Positions 53,163-62,154 are shown, counted from the stretch's first letter. The stretch is DNA of 64,000 nt from Rhodanobacteraceae bacterium (GCA_024234055.1 JACKOW010000001.1:970001-1034000); one strand, 5' to 3'. The notes: generated by a model from the letters alone, not told the origin. Made by a program: numbers and translations.

Positions 53163-54185
53163 TCAGCGGCGCACGAAGCGATAGTGCCCGACCAGCCACT
53201 GCTCGCCCCCGGCGTAGCCGAACAACTCGGCGCAGGCGAGGTAGAACATGCGCCAGCGCTGCAACCAGACGGCGGCCTGATCGGCGCCATAGGTGGCGCG
53301 GAACAGATCCAGGATCTCGCCGCGATGCGCATCGGTATTGGCCAGCCAGTGTTCGCTGGTCTGCTGGTAGTGGCGACCGTTCACGCGCCACTGCTGTTCC
53401 AGGCAGAGGTCCTTCTGGAAGTACAGCAGCGTGTCAGCGGCCGGCATCAGGCCACCGGTGAAGAAATAGCGGCCCATCCAGTTGTCCTCGCCCTCGATCT
53501 CGAAGGGATACATGACTTCGCGATGGACGAAGATGTGCACGAACAGCTTGCCGCCCGGCTTCAGCCAGGAGGCGATGCGCCCCAGCAGGATTTCGTAGTT
53601 GCGCATGTGCTCGAACATCTCGATCGAGACACAGCGATCGAAGCTGTTCGGATCCAGCTTCAGCTGATTGACGTCGCAGGTGATGATGCGCACGTTGTTG
53701 AAACCGCGCTCGCGACAGCGTTCTTCGATGAACTCGCGTTGCGGTGCCGAATTCGACACCGCCGTGATCTGCGAGTTCGGAAACTGCTCGGCCATCCACA
53801 GCGTCAGTGAGCCCCAGCCGCAGCCCAGTTCCAGAATGCTCTGACCGTCGACCAGTTCGGCGCGCTCGTTGTACAGGCCGAGCATGGCTTCCTCGGCCTG
53901 ATCCAGGCTTTCGCTACCAGTCTTGTAGTAGCAGCTCGAATACTTCAGGCGTTTGCCCAGGCAGCGCAGGAAGAAGGGCGGCGGCAACTCGTAATGCTGC
54001 TCGTTGGCGGCCCGGGTTTCGATCGCGATCGGACTGCTGCGCAAGCCGTCGATGCGCGAGCGGAAGCGCTTATACCAGTCACCGGCGTACTCCTCGCGCA
54101 ACCTCTGCGCATTGAGCCGGCGAATGCCGACCCGGGTCAGAGCATCAGGAATGAAGCCGCGTTCGCAGAGGGAGATGAGGGACAT
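53163..54185 (-). CDS. Cfa-like SAM methyltransferase (second paralogue)
   Basis: The product has 340 residues. The SAM-binding LELGCGWGSLTLWMAEQFPN, SIEMFEHMRNYEILLGRIAS and YFFTGGLMPAADTLLYF place it in the cyclopropane-fatty-acid synthase superfamily, in the branch close to coclaurine N-methyltransferase-like proteins. It is shorter than Cfa (429 residues at 55609) and lacks its N-terminal domain. It is the last gene of the lipid operon. A role in methylating an unsaturated acyl chain or a derived intermediate is inferred from context. Confidence 0.85.
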   Translation of the reverse strand: MSLISLCERGFIPDALTRVGIRRLNAQRLREEYAGDWYKRFRSRIDGLRSSPIAIETRAANEQHYELPPPFFLRCLGKRLKYSSCYYKTGSESLDQAEEAMLGLYNERAELVDGQSILELGCGWGSLTLWMAEQFPNSQITAVSNSAPQREFIEERCRERGFNNVRIITCDVNQLKLDPNSFDRCVSIEMFEHMRNYEILLGRIASWLKPGGKLFVHIFVHREVMYPFEIEGEDNWMGRYFFTGGLMPAADTLLYFQKDLCLEQQWRVNGRHYQQTSEHWLANTDAHRGEILDLFRATYGADQAAVWLQRWRMFYLACAELFGYAGGEQWLVGHYRFVRR

Positions 54186-54221
54186 GGGTACTTGCGTGAA
54201 GGTCAGAGGAAGGGAAGAGAT

Positions 54222-54296
54222 GGGTCAAAGGTGAAACGTGAAACGTCAATCGAAGCGCGCACAGCATTGACGTTTTACATTTTACTTTTCACTGTT
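54222..54296. repeat. Inverted GTGAAAC arrays at the end of the DUF1295 gene
   Basis: GGGTCAAAGGTGAAACGTGA and AACGTCAAT (54222-54250) are mirrored by ATTGACGTTTTACATTTTAC and TTTTCAC (54267-54293). The right arm overlaps the DUF1295 stop and its last codons. It lies about 37 bp before the start of the following methyltransferase gene. Confidence 0.85.
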
Positions 54297-55070
54297 CTTC
54301 GGAAACCACGGAATCAGCATGCTGGTAGTGCGCTGATACTCGCGATAGTCGTCGCCGCGGGAGCGCAGCGACTGGGCTTCGACGAAGGGGATGCCGCTGA
54401 CCCAGCACAGCGATACCAGCATCAGCGCCGGGCCGATCAGGCTGAGCACGAACCAGGGTGAGCCCCAGGCCAGACAAACATAGGCAAACCAGTGCAGCCA
54501 TTCGAAGAAGTAGTTGGGATGACGTGAGTAACGCCACAGACCGTCGCGACAGGTTTTTCCGCGGTTGCGCGGATTGGAACGGAAGCGGGCCAGCTGCAGG
54601 TCGGCGATGGATTCACCGACCAGACTGGCCAGCCACACGCAGATACCCAGCGTGATGGTGGCGGTCAACTCCGGCACCGGGTTGCTGGCCGCTACCAGGA
54701 AAGGGAGCGAGAACAGGGCGACAGCCAGTGCCTGGGCCTGGAAGAACAGGAAGAACTTGCCCTGATGGCCCTGCCAATGCGCGCGCAGATGGGCATAGCG
54801 ACCGTCCTCTTCCTCATTGAGCACCCGATGCAGCAGGTGCAGGGCAAGGCGGAAGCCCCAGGTGGCAGCCAGCAGCGCGACCACCAGCCGCGGCAGCAGT
54901 GCACCATCCGCCACTGCGCCGTAGTAAAGGGCCGCCACTCCCAGCAGCGCGGCCCAGGCGACATCCACAAAGCCGGCATTGGCGGTGCGTTTCTGGATGT
55001 ACCAGACCGCGCTCATGGCCAAGGCCGAGGTCATCCAGGCGATGCCCAGGTGCAGAAGCAGCTCGTTCAT
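54282..55070 (-). CDS. DUF1295 (steroid-5-alpha-reductase-like) membrane protein
   Basis: The product has 262 residues with about six membrane segments and the family end block GLWRYSRHPNYFFEWLHWFA+Y. DUF1295 proteins are related to isoprenylcysteine methyltransferase/steroid reductase folds and often accompany Cfa genes. Its start overlaps the DUF2878 stop (ATGA). The last residues (NSEK) and the TAA are contributed by the array at 54267-54293. Confidence 0.88.
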   Translation of the reverse strand: MNELLLHLGIAWMTSALAMSAVWYIQKRTANAGFVDVAWAALLGVAALYYGAVADGALLPRLVVALLAATWGFRLALHLLHRVLNEEEDGRYAHLRAHWQGHQGKFFLFFQAQALAVALFSLPFLVAASNPVPELTATITLGICVWLASLVGESIADLQLARFRSNPRNRGKTCRDGLWRYSRHPNYFFEWLHWFAYVCLAWGSPWFVLSLIGPALMLVSLCWVSGIPFVEAQSLRSRGDDYREYQRTTSMLIPWFPKNSEK

Positions 55071-55609
55071 GACAGCCGCGGTGTGGCCGGGTCAAGTTTG
55101 GGCACCCAGCTGGACGCCAGCATCAACAGCAGCGGGGTGAGCAGGCCCCAGACCACGGCAATCGCACCATAGACCAGCCAGGGCGAGGCCAGCATCTCGA
55201 CCGCCGCAAATTTGCTGCCGGCCACGTAATAGGCCACTGGACCGCCGATCAGTCCGAACAGTGCTGCCAGGCCAAGGTGCGGCTTGAACACTCGCATGGA
55301 GTGGTTGAGGGTCAGCGCAAAGCTCATCCACATGCCCAGAATCCAGATTGGCGCCAGTCCGTCGAAGGGGACCGGCTCGGCGAAGCGCAGCAGCCCGAAT
55401 TGCACATAGGCGCTGTCGACAATCAACCCGACCAGGCAGGCCACGCAGACCAGGGCCATGTCGGTTCGCGGCCAGGGCGTCAACTTGAAGGTGATCGCAG
55501 CCAAGATCAGCAGCGAGAGCGGCCCGGCCCACCAGGCGTCGTGGCCGGCACCGAACACCGTGACCACCCAGCCGATCTGGAACAGCACCAGATTGAGTAC
55601 GATGTTCAT
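55067..55609 (-). CDS. DUF2878 membrane protein
   Basis: The product has 180 residues with about six membrane segments (NLVLFQIGWVVTVFGAGHDA+WWAGPLSLLIL at the start; SFALTLNHSMRVFKPHLGLA+ALFG in the middle). It fits DUF2878, a family of unknown function commonly found beside Cfa-type lipid genes. The start overlaps the cfa stop by one base. Confidence 0.85.
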   Translation of the reverse strand: MNIVLNLVLFQIGWVVTVFGAGHDAWWAGPLSLLILAAITFKLTPWPRTDMALVCVACLVGLIVDSAYVQFGLLRFAEPVPFDGLAPIWILGMWMSFALTLNHSMRVFKPHLGLAALFGLIGGPVAYYVAGSKFAAVEMLASPWLVYGAIAVVWGLLTPLLLMLASSWVPKLDPATPRLS

Positions 55610-56898
55610 CAGATTTCCGGATTCAGATCGGGGAGGAACTGCGGTCGTCGGTTCTGCGGCTTGGACAGCAGCAGATGGACGTCGCTAATGGAGCGCTCCA
55701 GAAAGCCGCCCTCGCAGTAGCACAGATAGTAGTTCCACATGCGGATGAAAGCCTCCGAGTAGCCTTGCTTCCTGACTTCGGGCAGTGCCGCCTGGAAACG
55801 TTGGCGCCAGGCGCGCAAGGTCAGCGCATAGCTCGGTCCAATGTCTTCCAGATGGGTCAGCCGCAGATCGGAGCTGCGGGCGACGGCACCGAGCATGGCC
55901 GCGTTCGAGGGAATGAAGCTGCCCGGGAAGATGTAGCGCTTGATGAAATCGATATCGGTCAACGCCCGTTGATAGCGGTGATCCTCGATGGTGATGGCCT
56001 GAATCAGGGCGCTGCCATGATTCTCCAGCAGACCGGAGACCTTGGCGAAATAGGTATCCAGATACTGGTGGCCGATGGCTTCGATCATCTCGATCGACAC
56101 CAGTTTGTCATAGCGGCCCTTGAGATCGCGGTAGTCCTCCAGCAACAAGGTGATGCGATCACCCAGTCCGGCGCGGTCGATGCGTTCGCGCGCCAGATCA
56201 TGCTGGCGCTGGGAAATGGTGGTGGTGGTGACGTGGACGCCGTGATGCCGGGCGGCGTGGATGGCAAAGCCACCCCAGCCGGTGCCGATCTCCACCAGCC
56301 GCTGGCCGGGTTGCAGATCCAGCTTCTGGCAGATGCGCTGCAGTCGGCGCTGCTGGGCCGTCTCCAGGCTCTCCGACTCGTTGAGATAGATCGCACTCGA
56401 GTACATCAGCGAGGGATCCAGAAACAACTCGAAGAATTCGTTGCCCAGATCGTAGTGCGCGGCAATGTTGCGGCGGCTGCCGTCGCGGGTGTTGCGTCTG
56501 AGCGTGTGCCACAGGCGCAGCGCCGAGGTGGCCAGGCGCGCCATGCCGCCCTCCATGTTGTCGAGCACCTCGCGATTGCGCACCAGGATGCGGATCAGCG
56601 CCACCAGATCATCGCAGTCCCAGGCGCCATCCATGTAGGCCTCGGCACTGCCGACGCTGCCGCCCAGCGCCATCTGCCGATAGACCTCCGGATGGTGCAC
56701 GCGGACGGTGGCGCGTGGTCCAGCGGCGGCGTTCACCGCGCCGAACTCATAGCGTTCATTGCCATCGATCAGGCTGAGATGGCCGTGGTCAAGGCGGGTC
56801 AACTCACCCAGCAGGCGGCGCTTGAAGAAGGGGCCGGTGATGTCGGTAGGCGCTGTGGCGGTGGCCGTGTATCCGGCATCCAGGGTGTTGTCAGTCAT
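55609..56898 (-). CDS. cfa: Cyclopropane-fatty-acyl-phospholipid synthase
   Basis: The product has 429 residues from the ATG at 56898 (GAGGTG eight bases upstream). It has an N-terminal lipid-binding region, then NIAAHYDLGNEFFELFLDPS+LMYSSAIY, SAM loop LVEIGTGWGGFAIHAA, the catalytic-region SIEMIEAIGHQYLDTYF, and KRYIFPGSFIPS. It adds a methylene from SAM to a cis double bond in membrane phospholipids, or begins a methylated-chain route with its paralogue. A full-length family member. Confidence 0.93.
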   Translation of the reverse strand: MTDNTLDAGYTATATAPTDITGPFFKRRLLGELTRLDHGHLSLIDGNERYEFGAVNAAAGPRATVRVHHPEVYRQMALGGSVGSAEAYMDGAWDCDDLVALIRILVRNREVLDNMEGGMARLATSALRLWHTLRRNTRDGSRRNIAAHYDLGNEFFELFLDPSLMYSSAIYLNESESLETAQQRRLQRICQKLDLQPGQRLVEIGTGWGGFAIHAARHHGVHVTTTTISQRQHDLARERIDRAGLGDRITLLLEDYRDLKGRYDKLVSIEMIEAIGHQYLDTYFAKVSGLLENHGSALIQAITIEDHRYQRALTDIDFIKRYIFPGSFIPSNAAMLGAVARSSDLRLTHLEDIGPSYALTLRAWRQRFQAALPEVRKQGYSEAFIRMWNYYLCYCEGGFLERSISDVHLLLSKPQNRRPQFLPDLNPEI

Positions 56899-56910
56899 CA
56901 GCACGGCACC

Positions 56911-57675
56911 TCAGGAGGTTTTGGGGTGAGCGAAGAAGGGGGTGCGTTTCAGCCTCAGCAACAGCGCATTCCAGTAGATCTTCCAGGCAACCTGGGCGGT
57001 GATCCATGGGTAGTTCAACAGAAACTTCGTGAGCGCGGCGCCATCAAGCGGTCGTCTTTGCATCACCAGCGTGGCATCGAAGATCTTGCCGGCCTCGTCG
57101 GCCACATTCATGTGCACGCGCAGATCCGCGCCCGGCGGCTCGAAACGCCAGTCATAGTGCATCTGCATGGGCAGGAAGGGCGACACGTGGAAAGCCTTGT
57201 CGAAACTCCACGCATGAACGCGCTGCGCGGTGCCATGACGGGCGGCCTCGGCTGCCGGCAGCACATAGGCAAAGCGTTCGCCCCAGGGCGTGTTGGTGAT
57301 CTCGGCAACGATCGCCAGCAGGGTTTGGCCGTCCGGCTCGAAGCAGTAGTAGAAGCTGACCGGATTGAAGCAATAGCCGAAGAAGCGCCAGTGCGCGAGC
57401 AGCCGCACCGGGCCGCACGGACGCGCCCCCGTGGCCTGCTCGACGCGGTCGTAAACGGCTTCCTTGAGCGGTTGCTTCGGATCGCCCAGATAGTCGCTGC
57501 GCCGGAAGCTGGCGATGTTGCGCCGCTCCAGCGACCACAGCCAACGGCCGCGCAGCAGCTGCGGGAGTTCATCCAGATCCACATACAGCTGCGCCATGCG
57601 GTAGCGGAATCCGTGTGGATGCGGTCGGCTGCGCCGATGCCGGACGTGGCCCAGGTACAGTGCGCTGGCGCTCAT
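56911..57675 (-). CDS. DUF1365 protein
   Basis: The product has 254 residues. DUF1365 marks are ALYLGHVRHRRSRPHPHGFR+YRMAQLYVDLDE, HWRFFGYCFNPVSFYYCFEP, AEITNTPWGERFAYVL and HVSPFLPMQMHYDWRF. Function unknown; the family almost always accompanies COG2907 FAD enzymes and Cfa. It starts two bases after the FAD gene stop and ends twelve bases before cfa. Confidence 0.9.
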   Translation of the reverse strand: MSASALYLGHVRHRRSRPHPHGFRYRMAQLYVDLDELPQLLRGRWLWSLERRNIASFRRSDYLGDPKQPLKEAVYDRVEQATGARPCGPVRLLAHWRFFGYCFNPVSFYYCFEPDGQTLLAIVAEITNTPWGERFAYVLPAAEAARHGTAQRVHAWSFDKAFHVSPFLPMQMHYDWRFEPPGADLRVHMNVADEAGKIFDATLVMQRRPLDGAALTKFLLNYPWITAQVAWKIYWNALLLRLKRTPFFAHPKTS

Positions 57676-57677
57676 CG

Positions 57678-58937
57678 CTAGTCCCAGCGACAACCAAGCG
57701 CGCTGGCAACGCGCACGCCACTGCGCAAGCCGTCTTCGTGAAAGCCCCAGCCCCAGTAGGCGCCGCAATACCAGCTGCGGCGCAGGCCGTTGATCTCGGA
57801 CCAGCGGCCCTGCGCAGCCACCGAGGCGTGGGTGTAGACCGGATGCGCATAGTCCATGCGCGCCAGAATCCGCTCCGGCGCAATGCGCTGGGTGGCATTC
57901 AAGGTGACGATGTAAGGCGTGCTGCAACTCAGGCTCTGCAACAGGTTCATGCAATAGCTGACCGTGCAGGCCGGCGCCTCGGCCGCCCCCGGTACCGGCT
58001 TGAGCTTGAGTGCATTCCAGGCCGCCCACGCAGCTCGACGTTTCGGCAGCAGGCTCGCGTCGGTGTGGAGCACGGTGTCATTGCGCTGGAACTTGATGGC
58101 GCCGAGGATCTCGCGCTCGCTGTCGCTGGGATCGTCGAGCATGGCCAGGGCCTGATCGCTGTGGCAGGCGAACACCACCTGATCGAAGGTCGATTCATCG
58201 CCCTGGCTGAATACACGCACGCCGTTCTCGCTGCGTTCCACCCGACGCACCGCGGCGCCGGTGCGGAATTCGCCGCGGATGGCCGGCACCAGCTTGTCCA
58301 GATAGCGGGCCGAACCGCCCTTGACCACGCGCCAAGGGGGCCGATTGCCGGCATCCAGCATCTGGTGGTTGGCCATGAACTGCACCAGGTACCTGGCCGG
58401 AAAATCGAGGATGGTGGCTGTGGGCGAGGACCACAACGCCGATGCCATCGGCAGCAGATGATCCTCGATGAACAGCCTGCCATAGCCGTGCTCTCGCAGA
58501 TACTCCCCGAGCGAAGGCCCGGGACCGGGATCGCGCAGCAGCGCTGGCGACTCGCGGTAGAAGCGCAGGATGTCGAGCACCATGCGCCAGAACGGCGGGC
58601 TCAGCAGGTTGCTGCGCTGGCAGAACAACCGATTCAGATTGGTGGCGTTGTATTCGAGTCCGCTGAGCTCGTTCTTGACCGCAAAGCTCATGGTCGTCGG
58701 CTGCGATTCGACCCCGAGTTCGGCGAACAGGCGTGTCAGCAGCGGATAGTGATCCGGATTGAAGACAATGAAGCCGGTGTCGATGCTGATCTTGCCTGAG
58801 CCCCCGTCAATGTCGTGGGTATGGGTGTGTCCGCCCAGCCGATCCTCGGCCTCGTAGACCACGACCTCGTGTTCGCGGGCGAGCAGGTAGGCGGCACCCA
58901 GGCCAGCGATGCCGGATCCGATGATGGCAATGCGCAT
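57678..58937 (-). CDS. FAD-dependent oxidoreductase (COG2907-like)
   Basis: The product has 419 residues from the ATG at 58937. It has an N-terminal FAD Rossmann motif IAIIGSGIAGLGAAYLLARE, then DRLGGHTHTHDIDGGSGKIS+IDTGFIVFNP, and the end SWYCGAYWGWGFHEDGLRSG. This family of amine-oxidase-like enzymes is co-inherited with DUF1365 and Cfa, and homologues in the Rhodobacter ChrR regulon act in furan fatty acid formation under singlet oxygen stress. Here it probably oxidises an acyl chain; not proven. Confidence 0.88.
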   Translation of the reverse strand: MRIAIIGSGIAGLGAAYLLAREHEVVVYEAEDRLGGHTHTHDIDGGSGKISIDTGFIVFNPDHYPLLTRLFAELGVESQPTTMSFAVKNELSGLEYNATNLNRLFCQRSNLLSPPFWRMVLDILRFYRESPALLRDPGPGPSLGEYLREHGYGRLFIEDHLLPMASALWSSPTATILDFPARYLVQFMANHQMLDAGNRPPWRVVKGGSARYLDKLVPAIRGEFRTGAAVRRVERSENGVRVFSQGDESTFDQVVFACHSDQALAMLDDPSDSEREILGAIKFQRNDTVLHTDASLLPKRRAAWAAWNALKLKPVPGAAEAPACTVSYCMNLLQSLSCSTPYIVTLNATQRIAPERILARMDYAHPVYTHASVAAQGRWSEINGLRRSWYCGAYWGWGFHEDGLRSGVRVASALGCRWD

Positions 58938-58941
58938 GGTG

Positions 58942-60099
58942 TCAGCCGCCCGGTCGACGGCTGCGGGCATCGCGGATGCGCGCCGGCACGGGTTTCAGTT
59001 GCCATACCAGGCCGCACCAGCTCATCAGCTTGAGCGCGTACCAGGTGAGATCCAGTTCCCACCAGTAGAAGCCCTGACGCACCGAGGCCGGATAATGGTG
59101 GTGATTGTTGTGCCAGCCCTCGCCGAGCGTGATCAGCGCCAGCCAGAAGTTGTTGCGGCTGTCGTCACGGGTCTGGTAGCGGCGCTTGCCCCAGACATGC
59201 GCCAGCGAGTTGATCGTGACCGTGGCATGGAACAGCACCACGGTGGAGACGAAGAAGCCCCAGATCAACAACTGCGGACCGTTGGTGCCCAAGCCCGGCG
59301 CGTGGTGCTCCAGCAGGTTTCCGATCCACATCAGCAGCGCCGCCAGCAGCACCGGTACCAGGATGTCGAAGCGGTCGAGGAAGCGCAGCTCCGGAAATTT
59401 GGCCAGATCCGGAATCACCTTGAAATCGATGCCGAAGGCCCGCGGCGTCATGAACCAGCCCATGTGGCTGCGCCAGAAGCCGTGCTGCACCGGAGAATGC
59501 AGATCGCCGGGTTGGTCTGAATGACGATGGTGATGGCGATGATGGGCGGCCCACCACAGCGGACCGCGCTGTACCGAGCTGGCGCCGATCATCCCGAACA
59601 GGAACTGCAGTGGCCTGGAAGTCTTGAAGGCGCGATGGGAAAAGTAGCGGTGGTAGAAGCCGGTGATGGCAAACATGCGGATCAGGTACAGGACGATTGC
59701 CGTGCCCAACGCAAACCAGCTGAAACCCACCCAGAAAACGCCGATACAGGCCAGATGCAAGCCGATGAAGGGAATCACCCGCAACCAGTCAATGCGATCT
59801 GCCGCTGCGGCGTCCACGGGCAAGGCTGCGCTGGTATCGAACCAGCGCACCAGCGCCACCCAGGCACGGGTCCAGAGTCCGCGCGTTCGGCTGACAGTAT
59901 CGTCGATGACGCCTTCGACGCGTTCTGCGGCATGGCCCATCTGGGCGCGGGCGCTGTCCATGGCCTCGCCGACGCCTCGCTCCATCTGCAGCGCGGCCTC
60001 GCCCACACGGCGGCGCGCGTGCTGCAGGCCATCAGCCACGGCCTGTTCCAGCTGGGCGGCCTGCAAGGCGGGATTGGCAACGGAGTGTTCATGACTCAT
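58942..60099 (-). CDS. Membrane fatty-acid (acyl-CoA) desaturase
   Basis: The product has 385 residues from the ATG at 60099 (AGGA seven bases upstream). The three His boxes are present: HRYFSH, HHRHHHRHSD and HNNHHHYP, with four membrane segments. It should introduce a double bond at delta-9 in an acyl chain using a di-iron centre and oxygen. Unusual is an N-terminal extension of about 85 residues (LEQAVADGLQHARRRVGEAA and on) forming amphipathic helices not typical for the family. Confidence 0.92.
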   Translation of the reverse strand: MSHEHSVANPALQAAQLEQAVADGLQHARRRVGEAALQMERGVGEAMDSARAQMGHAAERVEGVIDDTVSRTRGLWTRAWVALVRWFDTSAALPVDAAAADRIDWLRVIPFIGLHLACIGVFWVGFSWFALGTAIVLYLIRMFAITGFYHRYFSHRAFKTSRPLQFLFGMIGASSVQRGPLWWAAHHRHHHRHSDQPGDLHSPVQHGFWRSHMGWFMTPRAFGIDFKVIPDLAKFPELRFLDRFDILVPVLLAALLMWIGNLLEHHAPGLGTNGPQLLIWGFFVSTVVLFHATVTINSLAHVWGKRRYQTRDDSRNNFWLALITLGEGWHNNHHHYPASVRQGFYWWELDLTWYALKLMSWCGLVWQLKPVPARIRDARSRRPGG

Positions 60100-60111
60100 C
60101 AGCACTTCCTG

Positions 60112-60564
60112 TCAGTCTGTCTGGGGCTCTACCGTGACCTCGGTCTTGACCGAGTTGGCGATGAAGCAGGCCTTGTGGGCACGCTCATGCAATCCGGCAA
60201 GTTCCTCGCGACTGGGCTGCCGATCGCCAAAGACCACGCGTGGACGCAACACCACCTTGACCATGCTCATGCGGCCTTCGGCATTCTTGTCCAGGGTGCC
60301 GACGGCATCGTCGGCGTAGGAGCGCACTTCAAAACCCTTGACCGCCGCAATCGCCAGAAAGGTCAGCATATGACATGAGGCGAGAGACGCCGTGAAGGCA
60401 TCTTCGGGATCGACCGCCGCCGCATTGCCGTTGAAGTCCGGGGCCGAAGAGGCCAGCAGGGTCTGATCACCCTTGAACAGCCATTGGTGATCGCGCGAAA
60501 AACTCTTGTCGGCAAAACTGCCGCTGCTGTGGGTGAAGCGAATCGCGGCGTGATGCTCACTCAT
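60112..60564 (-). CDS. OsmC-family protein
   Basis: The product has 150 residues. It has the peroxidase-type cysteines in DAFTASLASCHMLTFLAIAA and KACFIANSVKTEV, and VDPEDAFTAS, as in OsmC/Ohr proteins that detoxify organic (lipid) peroxides. It is first in the eight-gene lipid operon, twelve bases before the desaturase, which fits protection from lipid oxidation. The ATG follows a GGAGTCCAGCC leader. Confidence 0.9.
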   Translation of the reverse strand: MSEHHAAIRFTHSSGSFADKSFSRDHQWLFKGDQTLLASSAPDFNGNAAAVDPEDAFTASLASCHMLTFLAIAAVKGFEVRSYADDAVGTLDKNAEGRMSMVKVVLRPRVVFGDRQPSREELAGLHERAHKACFIANSVKTEVTVEPQTD

Positions 60565-60951
60565 GGCTGGACTCCGATCGGGATGCAATCCCCAATTAGG
60601 GCGCATCGTACAGACGGTACGCAAGCGTGTGGTCGCTTGGATGCACCGAAGCTTTGGCAGGCGAACGGCGTCGTGATGGTGTGAGCCGCTGCTGGAATGC
60701 TTCGGTGCGCCCGCAATGACGCCGGTGGTTCATGGCTCGTGAGCAGTTTCGGGCCGAAACAGGTGGCTCGAAATGACGCTGATTTCAGCCTGGGCAGGAT
60801 GCGTTAGCGGACGGCGTCCGCTCCCACAGTGCAGCGGTAGCCAGCGGGCTTCCTGGCCTGCGCCAGAGCAAGCTCCAACCGACAACCGACAACCGACAAC
60901 CGACAACCGACAACCGACAACCGACAACCGACAACTCCGTGCCCCGTGCCG
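60565..60951. repeat. Spacer with 47-bp repeat and nine CGACAAC units
   Basis: 60728-60774 is an inverted copy of the 47-bp dispersed repeat. 60876-60935 holds about eight to nine CGACAAC units, then two CGTGCCC units end directly at the kbl stop. On the kbl strand the stop is followed by CGGCACGGGGCACGG and GTTGTCGG arrays. A piece like the end of the 91-bp repeat is at 60690-60720. The promoter of the lipid operon should lie at about 60575-60660. Confidence 0.85.
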
Positions 60952-62154
60952 CTACCCGATCACGCCCAGTTCGCGTCCCACCGCGGTGAAGGCGGCAATG
61001 GCGCGGTCCAGGTGCTCGCGTTCATGTGCCGCCGACAGCTGCACGCGGATGCGGGCCTGGCCCTTGGGTACCACCGGGAAGAAGAAGCCGATCACGTAGA
61101 TCCCGTGATCCAGCAGCTTTGCAGCAAAATCCTGCGCCAGCTTGGCATCATGCAGCATCACCGGAGTGATCGGATGCTGGCCGGGCTTGAGATCGAATCC
61201 GGCCGCGCTCATGCGCTCGCGGAAATAGCGGGTGTTCTCCATCAGCTTGACCCGCAGATCGTCGGCGCGGGTCAGCAGTTCGAAGACCTTGATGCTGGCA
61301 GCCACGATCGAGGGCGTCAGTGAATTCGAAAACAGATAGGGGCGGGAGCGCTGGCGCAGCAGATCGATGATCTCCTGGCGGCCGGTGGTGAAGCCGCCGA
61401 GGCCGCCGCCCAGGGCTTTGCCCAGGGTCGAGGTATAGACGTCGATCTGGTCCATGACCCCGTGGAACTCGGCGGTGCCGCGGCCCGTCGCGCCGAGGAA
61501 GCCGGTGGCATGGCACTCGTCGATATGCACCAGCGCATCGTACTTGCGCGCCAGAGCGGTCAGCTGATCGAGCGGAGCAATGGCACCGTCCATGCTGAAC
61601 ACGCCGTCGCTGGTGATCATCCGCGTGCGTGCCGAGGCCGCAGCCTGCAGCTGCTGCTCCAGGTCGGCCATGTCGCCATTGGCATAGCGATAACGCTGGG
61701 CCTTGCACAGGCGCACGCCATCGATGATCGAGGCATGGTTCAGAGCGTCGGAAATGATCGCGTCTTCAGGCCCCAGCAGGGGCTCGAACAGGCCACCGTT
61801 GGCATCGAAGCAGGCGGCGTAAAGGATGGTGTCCTCGGTGCCGAAGAACTCGGAAATGGTGCGTTCCAGCTGCTTGTGCAGATCCTGGGTGCCGCAGATG
61901 AAGCGCACCGAGGCGACCCCGAAGCCATGACTGTCGAGCGCGTCCTTGGCGGCGGCGATGACCTCTGGATGGTCGGCCAGCCCAAGATAGTTGTTGGCGC
62001 AGAAATTGAGCATCTTGCGCCCGTCGGCCAGCTCGATTTCCGCCGATTGCGGGGTGGCGATGATGCGTTCGCGCTTGTACAGGCCTTGCTGCTCGATCTC
62101 GGCCAGTTCGGCAGCAAATCGGGTCTGGGCAGGGTAGGTCATCGCTGGCGTCAT
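60952..62154 (-). CDS. kbl: 2-amino-3-ketobutyrate CoA ligase (glycine C-acetyltransferase)
   Basis: The product has 400 residues (E. coli Kbl 398) with near-identical blocks FCANNYLGLADHPEVIAAAK, DSHGFGVASVRFICGTQDLH, ISDALNHASIIDGVRLCKAQ+RYRYAN, the PLP lysine in TLGKALGGGLGGFTTG (about residue 245) and RQRSRPYLFSNSLTPSIVAA. It converts 2-amino-3-ketobutyrate and CoA to glycine and acetyl-CoA in threonine breakdown. Threonine dehydrogenase is not in the window. A second ATG at codon 5 is possible. Confidence 0.95.
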   Translation of the reverse strand: MTPAMTYPAQTRFAAELAEIEQQGLYKRERIIATPQSAEIELADGRKMLNFCANNYLGLADHPEVIAAAKDALDSHGFGVASVRFICGTQDLHKQLERTISEFFGTEDTILYAACFDANGGLFEPLLGPEDAIISDALNHASIIDGVRLCKAQRYRYANGDMADLEQQLQAAASARTRMITSDGVFSMDGAIAPLDQLTALARKYDALVHIDECHATGFLGATGRGTAEFHGVMDQIDVYTSTLGKALGGGLGGFTTGRQEIIDLLRQRSRPYLFSNSLTPSIVAASIKVFELLTRADDLRVKLMENTRYFRERMSAAGFDLKPGQHPITPVMLHDAKLAQDFAAKLLDHGIYVIGFFFPVVPKGQARIRVQLSAAHEREHLDRAIAAFTAVGRELGVIG

